Shown: positions 9,174-23,458, numbered from the stretch's first letter. The stretch: DNA of 64,000 nucleotides from Paracoccus aeridis (GCF_004923205.2 NZ_SELD02000033.1:20799-84798), one strand, 5' to 3'. Numbers and translations: made by a program. The notes: generated from the sequence alone by a model not told the origin.

Positions 9174-9767
9174 ATGGCGCAGATCGACTATTTCTTCGGG
9201 ACGATCAGCCCTTATGCCTATCTTGCCGGCGACCGGCTCGAACGGATCGCCGAACGGCACGGCGCGCGGGTCACCTACCGTCCGCTCGACATCATGCAGC
9301 TGTTCGACCGCACCGGCGGCGTCCGCCCGGCCGCCCGCCACCCCTCGCGCATGGACTACCGTTCGCAGGAACTGGCGCGCTGGTCCGAGCATCTGGGCAT
9401 GCCGCTGCGGATGGACGTGCCGATGACGAACATGGCGCCGTCGTCCTATGCCATCATCGCGGCGCAGGAACAGGGCGGCGGCGACGTGGGCGCGCTGGTG
9501 CGGGGCGTGCTGTCCGCGCGATTCGTGGACGGGCGCGACGTGGCCGAGGACGAGGTCATCCGCGACGTCCTCGCGGCCGCGGGGTTCGACCCCGCCATCG
9601 CCGACAAGGGGCTGTTCGTGGGCGCCGAGGAATACGGCCGCAACCTCGAGCGCGCGGTCGATGCGGGCGTGTTCGGATCGCCCTTCTACGTCGTCAGGGA
9701 CAGCGGGCAGAAGTTCTGGGGGCAGGACCGGCTCGACTTCCTCGACCGCCATCTCGGCACGCTGTGA
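9174..9767 (+). CDS. 2-hydroxychromene-2-carboxylate isomerase-family DsbA-fold protein
   Basis: 197-residue thioredoxin-fold protein of the HCCA isomerase/GST kappa family. It opens with [14 protein letters not shown], the family pattern around the active-site serine (S11 region). Further landmarks are the mid-helical [17 protein letters not shown] and the cis-proline-like FGSPFYVV, ending GQDRLDFL. Members act on aromatic intermediates with glutathione, but genomic paralogues often have unknown substrates; there is no aromatic degradation operon here. The ATG follows AAGGACAGGGA. The next gene, an alpha/beta hydrolase, overlaps its stop by 4 bp, so the two form a unit. Confidence 0.85.
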   Translation: MAQIDYFFGTISPYAYLAGDRLERIAERHGARVTYRPLDIMQLFDRTGGVRPAARHPSRMDYRSQELARWSEHLGMPLRMDVPMTNMAPSSYAIIAAQEQGGGDVGALVRGVLSARFVDGRDVAEDEVIRDVLAAAGFDPAIADKGLFVGAEEYGRNLERAVDAGVFGSPFYVVRDSGQKFWGQDRLDFLDRHLGTL

Positions 9768-10546
9768 ACGGCATCAACTTCCGCCATTGGCCCGGCGACA
9801 CCGACCGGCCGGCGCTGGCGCTGCACTGCATGATGGGCAGCGCGTCCTACTGGGGTCCGATCGCGGACCGGCTGGGCGGCCGCGTCGACCTGCGTGGCTT
9901 CGACATGCCGGGCCACGGCCGCAGCGAGCCGTGGATGCCCGAGCAGGGCGTGGATTTCCACACCGCCGTCACCCGGATCGCGGCGGCCGCGATCGACCGG
10001 CCGCTGGACCTGATCGGCCATTCGCTGGGCGCGACCGTCGCGCTGCGCATCGCCGTGGCAGCGCCGGACGCCGTTCGGACCCTCACGCTGATCGAGCCGG
10101 TACTGTTCGCGGCCCTGCCCGACGGTCTGGCGGCCCGCGACGCGGCTGCGTCGGAAATGCGCCGGCTGATCGACGAGGGCCGGCCACTGGATGCGGCGCG
10201 GCGATTCCTCGACACCTGGGGCGGACCGGGCGGTTTCGACGCCATGCCGGAGGCGCTGCATCCGGCGCTGGCACGGCAGATCGCCCTGGTTGCCGATACC
10301 AACGCGACGCTGTCCCATGACACGGCCCGGATCCTGCGCGAGGACGGGCTCGAATCTATCGATGCGCCGGTGATGCTGGTCCGTGGCGCCGAGAGCGCCC
10401 CCGAGATGGCGGGCATTCTCGACGCGCTGGCGGGGCGGTTGGCCGATGTCGGCCGGGCGGTGGTGCCGGGCGCGGGTCACATGCTGCCGCTGACACATCC
10501 CGACGCGGTGGCGGGCGTGATCGCGGCGAACCTCGACCGGGCCTGA
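9764..10546 (+). CDS. Alpha/beta hydrolase
   Basis: 260-residue alpha/beta-fold hydrolase. The nucleophile elbow is GHSLG (Ser about residue 88), the oxyanion-loop region is LHCMMGSASYW, and DMPGHGRSEPW is the usual turn. The catalytic acid is probably in the VRGAES region, and the catalytic His is in GAGHMLPL near the end. The start is GTG 9764 within the preceding stop (GTGA). The substrate cannot be told. Coupling to the DsbA-fold isomerase suggests a shared small-molecule pathway, which is an inference. Confidence 0.85.
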   Translation: MNGINFRHWPGDTDRPALALHCMMGSASYWGPIADRLGGRVDLRGFDMPGHGRSEPWMPEQGVDFHTAVTRIAAAAIDRPLDLIGHSLGATVALRIAVAAPDAVRTLTLIEPVLFAALPDGLAARDAAASEMRRLIDEGRPLDAARRFLDTWGGPGGFDAMPEALHPALARQIALVADTNATLSHDTARILREDGLESIDAPVMLVRGAESAPEMAGILDALAGRLADVGRAVVPGAGHMLPLTHPDAVAGVIAANLDRA

Positions 10547-10558
10547 CCCGGGAAGGGC

Positions 10559-10906
10559 CTACAGGTCGAAATCGTCGAGGTGGCGAACCGGCCCGATCGC
10601 CAGCCACTCGGCCCGGATACGCGCCACCCGCGTGTCGCCCCAGGTGCTGAACACGATGTCGAAGCCTTCGGCGGTGATCCGATCCGCCTGAATGTCGCCG
10701 CGCTGGTTCGTCTCGCCGCCGGTATCCCACATGCCGACGCTGACGTGAACCACCGGGGCGGACAGGAACGGCTCGAGGAAGACGACACGCTGGCGCGCCT
10801 CGCGCGGGCCCTGGCCGGTCCACATGGGGCCGCCATCCTCGAAGGCCGAGAACAGCAGCTTCGCGCCGCGCGCTACGCCGACCGAGGCATGGCCAAAGCG
10901 AATCAA
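10559..10906 (-). CDS. H-type lectin domain protein
   Basis: 115-residue single-domain protein with the H-type lectin (discoidin-associated) pattern: VVFLEPFLSAPVVHVSV, MWDTGGETN, RITAEGFDIVFSTW and a closing RAEWLAIGP. There is no signal peptide. The start is a TTG at 10906 with AAGGG seven bases upstream; the next Met lies inside the domain, which argues for the TTG. It lies downstream of atpC on the same strand, a position I recall for this gene in other Rhodobacteraceae. Between the two are a probable terminator and an 11-bp inverted repeat. The function in a bacterium is unknown. Confidence 0.75.
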   Translation of the reverse strand: MIRFGHASVGVARGAKLLFSAFEDGGPMWTGQGPREARQRVVFLEPFLSAPVVHVSVGMWDTGGETNQRGDIQADRITAEGFDIVFSTWGDTRVARIRAEWLAIGPVRHLDDFDL

Positions 10907-10928
10907 GGCGAAACCCTTTTTGGTATTG

Positions 10929-10970
10929 GACCTGCGTCGATCCGCGATGGATCATCGACCGACGCAGGTC
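10929..10970 (-). other. 11-bp perfect inverted repeat upstream of the lectin gene
   Basis: GACCTGCGTCG (10929-10939) and CGACGCAGGTC (10960-10970) are perfect inverted copies separated by 20 nt, 22 bp ahead of the lectin TTG start. It could be an operator or a hairpin in the leader. A poly-A stretch (CAAAAAGGG on the minus strand) and the shine-dalgarno follow. It lacks a T tract, so a terminator is unlikely. Confidence 0.6.
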
Positions 10971-11029
10971 TGCAAGCCCCTTCGCGGCAGACTGAGATAT
11001 GTGAAGCCGCAAAGCTGCCGGGACGCGAA

Positions 11030-11048
11030 CGGCCCCGCAGGGGGGCCG
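11030..11048 (-). terminator. Hairpin after atpC
   Basis: CGGCCCC (11030-11036) pairs with GGGGCCG (11042-11048) around a 5-nt loop, 26 bp after the atpC stop on the minus strand. The following TTCGCG tail is poor in T, so termination may be partial, leaving some read-through into the lectin gene. Confidence 0.5.
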
Positions 11049-11073
11049 CCGGTCATCTTCGATGAGCGCCGGA

Positions 11074-11523
11074 TCAGTCGGGAACGGTCGACTGGTTCGG
11101 GTCCAGCCCGATATGCGTGCCGAGCGCCTGCATGTCGCCCAGCAGCTTCGTGGCGCTCGCGACCATGTCGTTGCCGTGGCGGTCGACGCGGCCCTCGGCC
11201 GCCTTCCGGACGCGGTGCGCGTCGCGCAGCATTTCGTTGAAGACATCCTGCGTGATCTCGTCGCGGCGGTGGCCACGCTCGGCCAGCAGGCTGACGCTGT
11301 CGGCGTTGATCTCGACGAAACCGCCGGTGACCGCGAACTCGGTCGCGTTGCCGGCGCCGTCGATCACGGTCACCATGCCGGGCCGCAGCGTGACGATGGT
11401 CGGCGCATGGCCGGGCATCGCCGTCAGGTCGCCGTCGGTCCCCGGCAGGCGAACCTCGCGCGCCGCGACGGAGACGAGGCTCCGTTCGGGCGAGACGAGG
11501 TCGAACTGCATCGTGTCGGCCAT
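11074..11523 (-). CDS. atpC: ATP synthase F1 epsilon subunit
   Basis: 149-residue epsilon subunit of F1, part of the central rotor stalk on the cytoplasmic face of the membrane. The N-terminal beta-sandwich shows FDLVSPERSL, the conserved MPGHAPTIVTLRPGMV and GGFVEI blocks. The C-terminal helical part includes AERGHRRDEI and KAAEGR, slightly longer than in E. coli. It is last of the atpHAGDC operon, 9 bp after atpD. The assignment is safe. Confidence 0.96.
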   Translation of the reverse strand: MADTMQFDLVSPERSLVSVAAREVRLPGTDGDLTAMPGHAPTIVTLRPGMVTVIDGAGNATEFAVTGGFVEINADSVSLLAERGHRRDEITQDVFNEMLRDAHRVRKAAEGRVDRHGNDMVASATKLLGDMQALGTHIGLDPNQSTVPD

Positions 11524-11532
11524 GTCGCCCCC

Positions 11533-12969
<1,437 letters not shown>

Positions 12970-12975
12970 TTACGG

Positions 12976-13854
12976 TCAGAGCGCCTCGGCGCCCGCAATG
13001 ATTTCGATGAGTTCGGTGGTGATCGCGGCCTGGCGCGAGCGGTTGAATTCCATGGTCAGGCGGTCGATCATGTCGCCCGCGTTGCGCGTGGCGTTGTCCA
13101 TGGCCGTCATCCGCGCGCCCTGTTCGCTGGCCGCGTTTTCCAGCAGGGCCGCGAACACCTGGGTCGAGATGGACCGCGGCAGCAGGTCGGCGAGGATCGC
13201 GCCCTCGTCGGGCTCGTAGTCGTACAGCGCCGATGCGCCGCCCGCGACCGCGTTCTCATCGACCACCGCCGGGATGATCTGGCGCGCGGTCGGGACCTGG
13301 GCGATGACGGATTCGAAGCGGCTGTAGAACAGCGTCGCCACGTCGAAGTCGCCGGCCTCGAAGCGGTTCAGGATCTCGTCCGAGATCTCGCGCGCGTTGT
13401 CGTAGCCGACGCGCTTCACCTCGGACAGGTCCACGTGATGCACGAAGGCATCGCCATAGTCGCGGCGCAGCTGCTCGCGGGCCTTCTTGCCCACGGTCAT
13501 GATCGCCACGTCCTTGCCCTGCGCGCGCAGCTCGTCCGCGCGGACGCGGGCCAGCTTGACGATCGAGCTGTTGAACCCGCCCGCGAGGCCGCGTTCCGAG
13601 GTCATCACCACCAGAAGGTGGCGCTGCTCGGAGCCGCTGCCGGCGAGCAGGCGCGGCGCGTCGGGCGAGCCTGAGGCGGCCGAGGTCAGGCTCGCCATCA
13701 CCGCCGTCATGCGGTCGGCGTAGGGGCGCGCGGCCTCGGCCGCGTCCTGCGCACGTCGCAGCTTCGCGGCAGCGACCATCTGCATCGCCTTCGTGATCTT
13801 CCGCGTGTTCTTGACGCTTCCGATCCGGTTCTTGAGATCCTTGAGGCTGGGCAT
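12976..13854 (-). CDS. atpG: ATP synthase F1 gamma subunit
   Basis: 292-residue rotor shaft subunit. The N-terminal coiled-coil helix has the family sequence [27 protein letters not shown] and the central part has [11 protein letters not shown]. The C-terminal helix has the [13 protein letters not shown] pattern and ends in IIAGAEAL. It lies 12 bp after atpA and 21 bp before atpD. In Rhodobacteraceae the F1 operon is separate from the F0 operon, and no F0 gene is seen here. Confidence 0.98.
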   Translation of the reverse strand: MPSLKDLKNRIGSVKNTRKITKAMQMVAAAKLRRAQDAAEAARPYADRMTAVMASLTSAASGSPDAPRLLAGSGSEQRHLLVVMTSERGLAGGFNSSIVKLARVRADELRAQGKDVAIMTVGKKAREQLRRDYGDAFVHHVDLSEVKRVGYDNAREISDEILNRFEAGDFDVATLFYSRFESVIAQVPTARQIIPAVVDENAVAGGASALYDYEPDEGAILADLLPRSISTQVFAALLENAASEQGARMTAMDNATRNAGDMIDRLTMEFNRSRQAAITTELIEIIAGAEAL

Positions 13855-13866
13855 CTACCGTCCCTC

Positions 13867-15401
<1,535 letters not shown>

Positions 15402-15402
<1 letters not shown>

Positions 15403-15962
15403 TAGCGGACCTCTTTCAACACATTCTGAAGGGAAGCGAGCTTCGAGCGGATCGAGCTGTCGATCATCTGCGAGCCCAGCTTGACGATCATGCCGCCGAT
15501 GAGCGTGTCATCGACGCGGGCATCCAGCTTCACCGTCTTGCCCGATTTCTGCGCCAGCGTTTCCGTCAGCCGGCGTTCCTGTTCCTGCGTCAGCGGCGCC
15601 GCCGACACGACCTCGGCCGTGACCTCGCCGCGCGCCTCGGCGACCAGCGACTTCAGCGACCGCACCAGCTCGGGCACCGCGAACAAGCGGTTGTTCCGCG
15701 CCATGATCCGCAGCGTGTTGGCCAGCACGGGCGACAGTCCCATGCGCTCGGCCACGGCGCCGATCGCGCGCCCCTGCTCCTCGCGCGAATACAGCGGCGA
15801 GGTGGTCAGCGTGCGAAGATCCTCGCTTTCGCTCAGCGCGCGGCCGAGGTCGTCCACCTGGCCTGCCAGCAGGTCGAAGTCGCCCTGCTCGCGGGCGATG
15901 TCGAAGACGGCCTGCGCGTACCGCCCTGCCACGTTTGCGGAAATCGAAGCGGTATTGGCCAC
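15402..15962 (-). CDS. atpH: ATP synthase F1 delta subunit
   Basis: 186-residue delta (OSCP-like) subunit that ties F1 to the peripheral stalk. The N-terminus shows [18 protein letters not shown], and the C-terminal signature [20 protein letters not shown] is clear. GTG 15962 was chosen because AAAGGGG sits five bases ahead; GTG 15968, two codons upstream, overlaps the end of that shine-dalgarno and is less likely. It is first gene of the F1 operon, as usual in alphaproteobacteria. Confidence 0.94.
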
Positions 15963-16091
15963 GGTCACCCCTTTGGTTGGCGCGCCCCTGATGTGCGCGT
16001 AGCCCCGCTGGCCGGGCCGGCGTTCCTGCCGGTCAGTCGCGGGGCGCGGTCAGTGGGGCGCCTCGCGGCGGACCCCGGAAATCTGCGGCGT

Positions 16092-16120
16092 CTCTAGCAG
16101 CAGTTTCGGTCCGGATGCAA
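16092..16120 (-). promoter_or_regulatory. Candidate sigma-70 promoter of the atp operon
   Basis: On the minus strand TTGCAT (complement of 16115-16120), a 17-nt spacer and CTAGAG (complement of 16092-16097) sit about 130 bp upstream of atpH. The minus-35 is good, the minus-10 moderate. The rest of 15963-16238 holds no gene, only this and GC-rich sequence with several short inverted repeats. Confidence 0.35.
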
Positions 16121-16238
16121 CTGCATGAAACGCAGAAAACAGGCTGATGACACCAAGTTTCTGCATCCGCCGCCGCGTCACCGGGCGAGGCGCCGGGGGC
16201 GCCCGGCAAAGCCTGCCGTGCGGCCCGCGAGCGCGTGT

Positions 16239-17027
16239 TCAGCCGCCCTCGCGCACCCTGCCGCTGGGGCGGCTTGCGTGCGGCTGGGGCACCGGCCGGA
16301 CGATCCCTTCCAGCACGTCAAGCGGACGCCTGACCGTGATCCGGCTCCCCGGCCCGACAGGCGCGTGGACCTGCTTCGACAGCTCGACGATCAGCACGCC
16401 CGCGACCAGCGCCTGCGCGATGCGGCTGCCGGTCCGTTCCCACATCTGCGCGCTCTTGAGCCAGAAGCGGCGGTTCGACGGCGGGATGTAGAGCGCGGCC
16501 ACCCCGCGCTCGACCACCAGCCCCGCCGCGCGGGCCTGCGCGTCGAGCTGGCCGCGGGTGTAGCTGCGCCCGAACCCGAACGGCGTCGCGTCGGTCTGCG
16601 CCCAGAGCCCGGCGCGGTTCGGCACCATCACCAGCATCCGCCCGCCCGGCCCCAGCGCGCGCCGCGCCTCGGCCAGCAGCGCGGCCGGGTGGTCCGACGT
16701 CTCCAGCCCGTGCAGCATGACCAGCCGGTCGACGCTGCCGGTATCCAGCGGCCAGGCATTCTCGTCGCACAGGACCGAGTGGTTGGGCGCCCCGGTGGGC
16801 CAGGCCATCACCCCCTGCGGCGCGGGCATCAGCGCCGTCACTCGCCGCGCGGTGGCGAGATAGGGCCGCAGCAAGGGCGCCGCGAAGCCGTAGCCCGCGA
16901 CCGACATTCCCGTGGCGCCCTGCGGCGGCCACAGGTCGCACAGCCGGTCGCGCAGGATGCGCTGCACCACCCGCCCCAGGGCCCGCTGGTAATAGAATCG
17001 CCGCAAGTCAATGACATCGTGGTGCAT
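16239..17027 (-). CDS. Class I SAM-dependent methyltransferase (methyltransferase_11 type)
   Basis: 262-residue cytoplasmic protein with a Rossmann-like methyltransferase pattern: the SAM-binding loop is the somewhat diverged [14 protein letters not shown] near residue 40, an acidic post-motif [18 protein letters not shown], and [14 protein letters not shown] as motif III. The N-terminus [17 protein letters not shown] matches a Rhodobacteraceae gene that sits divergent from gloB, as here. The substrate is unknown. The C-terminus is Arg/Pro-rich. The first glycine-rich motif is weaker than the classical one, but the overall layout supports the call. Confidence 0.8.
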   Translation of the reverse strand: MHHDVIDLRRFYYQRALGRVVQRILRDRLCDLWPPQGATGMSVAGYGFAAPLLRPYLATARRVTALMPAPQGVMAWPTGAPNHSVLCDENAWPLDTGSVDRLVMLHGLETSDHPAALLAEARRALGPGGRMLVMVPNRAGLWAQTDATPFGFGRSYTRGQLDAQARAAGLVVERGVAALYIPPSNRRFWLKSAQMWERTGSRIAQALVAGVLIVELSKQVHAPVGPGSRITVRRPLDVLEGIVRPVPQPHASRPSGRVREGG

Positions 17028-17139
17028 GCACGCAGAACGCCCGCCGCCGCCGCTCTCGTCAAGCGGGAGTGGCGCGTTGGGGTTTGAACAGCGCCGCCCG
17101 GCGGCCTAGCTTCCACCCGAGCAGACGAAAGGACGAGAC

Positions 17140-17889
17140 ATGGCCGAACTGGTGACGATCCGCTGCCTCAGCGACAACTATGCCTACCTGGTTCACGGCG
17201 GCGGCCAGACGGCGCTGGTGGACGCCCCCGAGGCGGCGCCGATCCTGGCGGAACTTGGCCGTCGCGGCTGGACGCTGGACCACGTCCTTCTGACCCACCA
17301 CCACGACGACCACATCGACGGCGTGGCCGAGATCGTCGAGGCGACCGGCGCGCGTGTGACCGGAGCCGCCGCCGACGCGCACCGCCTGCCGCCGCTCGAC
17401 CGCCAGATCCGCCCCGGCGAGACGTTCGAGGTCTGCGGCGAGGACGTCCACGTCATCGACGTGCCGGGGCACACCGTCGGGCATGTCGCGTTCCACATGC
17501 CACAGGCGCAGCTGGTGTTCACCGCCGACAGCCTGATGGCACTGGGCTGCGGCCGGCTGATGGAAGGCACTGCCGACCAGATGTGGGCGAGCCTATCAGC
17601 CCTTGACGCGCTGCCCGGCGAGACCGTCGTCTGTTCGGGCCACGACTATTGCAGGGGCAACGGCGCCTTCGCGTTGTCGGTGGACGCGGGCAACGAGGCG
17701 CTGAGACGGCGACTCGACGACACGGCGGCGGGCAGGCGCCCCTGCTCGCCCTCGACGCTGGACGACGAGCGGCAGTCCAACCCCTTCCTGCGCGCGCCCG
17801 ACCTGGCCGCGTCGCTGGGGATGGCGGGTGCGCCGGACGCCGAGGTGTTCGCGCAACTGCGCAGGATGAAGGACGAGTTCCGGGGCTGA
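17140..17889 (+). CDS. gloB: Hydroxyacylglutathione hydrolase (glyoxalase II)
   Basis: Hydrolyses S-D-lactoylglutathione to lactate and glutathione, the second step of methylglyoxal detoxification. 249 residues. The metallo-beta-lactamase metal site THHHDDH is at residues 52-58, the third ligand His lies in DVPGHTVGH, and ADSLMALGCGR and CSGHDYC match glyoxalase II. The C-terminal substrate-binding part has the QSNPFLR motif. Divergent from the methyltransferase with 112 bp between. A standard start with AGAAAGGA ahead. Confidence 0.95.
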   Translation: MAELVTIRCLSDNYAYLVHGGGQTALVDAPEAAPILAELGRRGWTLDHVLLTHHHDDHIDGVAEIVEATGARVTGAAADAHRLPPLDRQIRPGETFEVCGEDVHVIDVPGHTVGHVAFHMPQAQLVFTADSLMALGCGRLMEGTADQMWASLSALDALPGETVVCSGHDYCRGNGAFALSVDAGNEALRRRLDDTAAGRRPCSPSTLDDERQSNPFLRAPDLAASLGMAGAPDAEVFAQLRRMKDEFRG

Positions 17890-18099
17890 GGCCCGGCCGG
17901 TGCCCCCGCGGTCGTGCGTCGCTTGAAAACCGGCGGCGCGGGCATCACATCTCATTCAACCCGGCGCGTTTCGGGGAAGGCCATCCCGATTTCCCTTGAA
18001 CTGCGCCCCGATCCACAGATTCTTAACGTTACGATGACAGTCTGACAGGTGGACCGCACGCGTGGCCCAAACCGCCAGCCGACTGACAGGAGCCTGCCC

Positions 18100-20421
<2,322 letters not shown>

Positions 20422-20474
20422 TCGGACGATTGCCTGAACAGGTGGCGGGAAAGCGGCCCGCAACGACGAACGGA

Positions 20475-20502
20475 CGGCCCGGGGATCACCCCCGGGCCGT
20501 TT
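20475..20502 (+). terminator. Rho-independent terminator of clpA
   Basis: A perfect 10-bp stem, CGGCCCGGGG (20475-20484) with CCCCGGGCCG (20490-20499), a 5-nt loop and TTT at 20500-20502, lies 54 bp after the clpA stop. Confidence 0.8.
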
Positions 20503-20640
20503 CGCGTTGCGGGTAACCCAGGGCCCGGCCCTCGTCGTTGGCCCGTCGCCGTCACAGCCGCGCACCATCGCCGGGTTTCCACAATTTCTTCATGAAACTA
20601 TGCTTCACCCGCTGCAGCACGAACGAAGGAGCGCCCGCCC

Positions 20641-21639
20641 GTGAGCAATGAAACCGCAGACGGCGTTCCCCTGCCGCAGTCCCACGCCACCCGGGCCGCG
20701 GCCGGTCCGGTTCCCCCGACCCACGTGGACCTGACCCCCGACGGCGCGGCCGACTGGCTGAAGAGCGAGCTGGCCGAGACGATGGACGAGGAAATGGAGC
20801 TGGAGCTCGAAGACGCCGAGCTGTCGAAGGCCATCGCCCGCGTCTACAACGACGCACGGCCGGACCAGCTGGACAGCGGCACCTACTTCGGCGAGCTGCT
20901 GCGGCTTCAGTCCGAACTGATCAAGCTGCAGGACTGGGTCGCGCACCACGGGGAAAAGGTCGTCGTGATCTTCGAGGGGCGCGACAGCGCCGGCAAGGGC
21001 GGCGTCATCAAGCGCATCACCCAGCGCCTCAACCCCCGCGTGGTCCGCACCGTGGCCCTGCCCGCCCCGTCGGACCGCGAGAAGACCCAGTGGTACTTCC
21101 AGCGCTACGTCCCCCACCTGCCCGCCGGCGGCGAGATCGTCCTGTTCGACCGCAGCTGGTACAACCGCGCGGGCGTCGAGCGGGTGATGGGCTTCGCGAC
21201 CGAGGACGAGGTCGAGCAGTTCTTCCAGGACGTGCCCGAGTTCGAGCGGATGCTGGTCCGCTCGGGCATCCGGGTGGTGAAGTACTGGTTCTCGATCACG
21301 GACGAGGAACAGCAGATGCGCTTCCTCATGCGGATCCACGATCCGCTGAAACAGTGGAAGCTGTCGCCGATGGACCTGCAGTCCCGCGTCCGCTGGGAAG
21401 GCTACACCAAGGCCAAGGAAGACATGTTCGAGCGCACGAACATCCCCGAGGCGCCGTGGTACATCGTTCCCGCCAACGACAAGCGCCGGGCGCGGCTGAA
21501 CTGCATCTCGCATCTCCTGAGCCTCGTTCCCTACACCGACGTCCCGCACGAGGGGATCGCCCTGCCCGACCGCGTCTTCAATCCCGATTACGAGCGCGAG
21601 GTGCTTCCGCGCGACTTGTATGTGCCCGAGAAATACTGA
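20641..21639 (+). CDS. ppk2: Polyphosphate kinase 2
   Basis: Transfers phosphate between polyphosphate and nucleotides, in the PPK2 direction usually making GTP/ATP from NDP and polyP. 332 residues. Walker A FEGRDSAGKGG is at about 111-121, and the Walker B-lid block VLFDRSWYNRAG near 167 is intact, with the Arg-rich lid after. The size and an acidic N-terminal extension (residues 44-60) fit class I PPK2. The start is GTG 20641 with AAGGAG ahead. A single gene behind the clpA terminator; nothing shows its own promoter clearly. Confidence 0.95.
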   Translation: MSNETADGVPLPQSHATRAAAGPVPPTHVDLTPDGAADWLKSELAETMDEEMELELEDAELSKAIARVYNDARPDQLDSGTYFGELLRLQSELIKLQDWVAHHGEKVVVIFEGRDSAGKGGVIKRITQRLNPRVVRTVALPAPSDREKTQWYFQRYVPHLPAGGEIVLFDRSWYNRAGVERVMGFATEDEVEQFFQDVPEFERMLVRSGIRVVKYWFSITDEEQQMRFLMRIHDPLKQWKLSPMDLQSRVRWEGYTKAKEDMFERTNIPEAPWYIVPANDKRRARLNCISHLLSLVPYTDVPHEGIALPDRVFNPDYEREVLPRDLYVPEKY

Positions 21640-21678
21640 GGCTGGGTGGCGACACGTCCCGAACCGAGGAGCACCGCG

Positions 21679-21972
21679 ATGACGAAAGCCTACTGGGTCG
21701 CCCATGTGACCGTCGACGATCCCCAGGCCTACGAGGCGTATCGGCGCGCCACCGCCGAGCCGTTCGCCAAGTACGGCGCCAGGTTCCTCGCCCGCGGTGG
21801 GCGGCTGGAGGTGGTCGAGGGCGAGGCGCGTCCGCGCTGCGTGGTGATCGAATTCGCCGACATGGACACCGCACGGGCCTGCTACAATTCGCCGGAATAC
21901 CAGGCGGCAAAGGCGCTCCGCACGCCGTGCAGCACGGGCGACGTCATGCTCGTCGAAGGCTGGGAAGGCTGA
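21679..21972 (+). CDS. DUF1330 family protein
   Basis: 97-residue dimeric ferredoxin-like (alpha/beta barrel) protein of the DUF1330 family, with KAYWVAHVTVDDPQAYEAYRR at the start, FLARGGRLEVVEG in the middle and the YNSPEYQAAKALR helix. ATG 21679 with GAGGAG ahead is clear; it lies 40 bp after ppk2 and may be co-transcribed. The biochemical function is unknown. Confidence 0.9.
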   Translation: MTKAYWVAHVTVDDPQAYEAYRRATAEPFAKYGARFLARGGRLEVVEGEARPRCVVIEFADMDTARACYNSPEYQAAKALRTPCSTGDVMLVEGWEG

Positions 21973-22007
21973 TCCTTTCGGGCTGTCCCGCCAAACACTT
22001 ATTAATC

Positions 22008-22035
22008 TTGCCGCGGCAGCGGCGCGGCATATGAT
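22008..22035 (+). promoter_or_regulatory. Promoter placing the TerB-like start at the transcript 5' end
   Basis: TTGCCG (22008-22013), a 16-nt spacer and TATGAT (22030-22035) form a strong-looking sigma-70 promoter. The ATG at 22042 begins seven bases after the minus-10, the normal transcription start distance, and no shine-dalgarno is present. A leaderless mRNA is therefore likely. Confidence 0.5.
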
Positions 22036-22041
22036 GAGCCG

Positions 22042-22497
22042 ATGTTCCGTAGTCTGCTCTCACGCCTTTTCGCCGATGACACCGAAGCGTCGCCGCTGTC
22101 GGGCGACGATGCCGACGTGGCCGTCGCCGCGCTGCTCGTCCGGCTCGCCCGGGCGGACGACCGCTATTCCCAGGCCGAGCGGCGCCACATCGACCGGATC
22201 CTGGTCCAGCGCCGGAAGCTCGACCCGGACACAGCCGCGGAATACCGCGCCGCCGCCGAGATGATCGAGGCCGAGGCGCCGGACACCGTGCGCTTCACCC
22301 GGATGATCAAGGACCGCGTCCCGCTGGAGAACCGGATCAGCGTCGTGGCCGCGATGTGGGAACTGGCCTATGCCGACGGCCACCGCAGCGCGGACGAGGA
22401 CGCGGTGATCCGCCTTGCCGCGAAGCTCCTGGGCGTCACCGACCGCGAATCCGCCGTCGCCCGCCAGGAAGTCGTCGAGGCGCGCGGCCTGGGCTGA
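22042..22497 (+). CDS. TerB-family tellurite resistance-like protein
   Basis: 151-residue, all-helical, soluble protein. The repeats of ALLVRLARADDRYSQAERRHI and MWELAYADGHRSADEDAVIR are the two metal-binding Asp-rich helix turns of the TerB fold. The remaining Ter genes are absent, so a tellurite function is not implied; solitary TerB-like proteins are common in Rhodobacteraceae. There is no shine-dalgarno; see the promoter immediately upstream. It is followed 121 bp later by an ABC ATPase. Confidence 0.85.
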   Translation: MFRSLLSRLFADDTEASPLSGDDADVAVAALLVRLARADDRYSQAERRHIDRILVQRRKLDPDTAAEYRAAAEMIEAEAPDTVRFTRMIKDRVPLENRISVVAAMWELAYADGHRSADEDAVIRLAAKLLGVTDRESAVARQEVVEARGLG

Positions 22498-22618
22498 CCC
22501 CTGTGGACCGGCTGCGCCCGTGGCCGGTGCCGACGCCCTTCGCAGATCGGCCTGCACCCGCATGGTCGCGCAGGTAGTCGTTGCAATCGGCACCCATATC
22601 GCGCCAGATAGCCGCACC

Positions 22619-23458
22619 ATGACCGTTGCCCCTGCCCTTCAGCCCGCAACCGCCCCGCAGGCGGCCGTGTTTCCCGCAGCCGATGTCGCCGCCGCTCCGG
22701 TGATCGAGCTTCGGGACCTGCACAAGGCCTATGGCCCGCTCGAGGTGATCCGGGGCGTCAGCCTGCGCGCCCCGCGCGGCCATGTGGTGACGCTGATCGG
22801 ATCGTCCGGGTCGGGCAAGTCCACCCTGCTGCGCTGCTGCAACCTGCTGGAAAACAGCCAGTCCGGCACCATCCTCTTCGAGGGCGAGCCGGTGCGCTGG
22901 ACCGGATCCGCGCAGAACCGGCAGCCCGTCGATCGCGACCAGCTGCGCCGGATCCGCACCAACCTCGCGATGGTGTTCCAGCAGTTCAATCTCTGGGCGC
23001 ACCTGACCGTCCTCCAGAACGTGATGGAGGCGCCTGTCACCGTGCTGCGCCAGAACCCGGCCGAGGTCGAGGCGCGGGCGCGCATGCTGCTTGCGAAGGT
23101 CGGGATCGGCGACAAGGCCGAGGCATGGCCCGCCCAGCTTTCGGGCGGCCAGCAGCAGCGCGCCGCGATCGCGCGGGCGCTGTGCATGGAACCGCGCGCG
23201 CTTCTGTTCGACGAACCGACCAGCGCGCTCGACCCCGAACTGCAGCAGGAAGTCGTGCGCGTCATCAAGGACCTCGCGGGCGAGCACCGGACGATGATCC
23301 TCGTCACCCACGACATGCGCCTGGCCGCGGACGTGAGCGACCACGTCGTCTTCCTGCACAAGGGCCTGATCGAGGAGGAAGGTCCGCCCGACCAGATCTT
23401 CCGCGCCCCCCGCACGGACCGGCTGCGCCAGTTCATCAGCGCCACGATGCCGGCCTGA
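22619..23458 (+). CDS. ABC transporter ATP-binding protein, polar amino acid/opine type
   Basis: 279-residue ATPase of the HisP/OccP class. An N-terminal Ala/Pro-rich tail of about 25 residues precedes the domain. Walker A GSSGSGKS, Q-loop MVFQQFNLW, signature LSGGQQQR and Walker B LLFDEPTSALD are intact; the His switch is VTHDM. Upstream of the chosen ATG no shine-dalgarno is seen; an internal start is hard to place because the domain begins at VIELRDLHKAYG. It is first of four transporter genes on the plus strand, and the downstream catabolic genes suggest an amine or amino acid substrate. Confidence 0.92.
   Translation: MTVAPALQPATAPQAAVFPAADVAAAPVIELRDLHKAYGPLEVIRGVSLRAPRGHVVTLIGSSGSGKSTLLRCCNLLENSQSGTILFEGEPVRWTGSAQNRQPVDRDQLRRIRTNLAMVFQQFNLWAHLTVLQNVMEAPVTVLRQNPAEVEARARMLLAKVGIGDKAEAWPAQLSGGQQQRAAIARALCMEPRALLFDEPTSALDPELQQEVVRVIKDLAGEHRTMILVTHDMRLAADVSDHVVFLHKGLIEEEGPPDQIFRAPRTDRLRQFISATMPA

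Noticed and set aside
16125..17087. A 320-codon plus-strand frame between the atp operon and gloB
   Set aside because: Antisense to the methyltransferase and Arg/His/Pro-rich; its start region is the atp promoter.
17922..17928. CTTGAAA as a heat-shock promoter of clpA
   Set aside because: No convincing minus-10 at the proper distance.
22581..22612. TTGCAA and GATAGC as a promoter for the ABC ATPase gene
   Set aside because: Spacer of 19-20 nt is too long.
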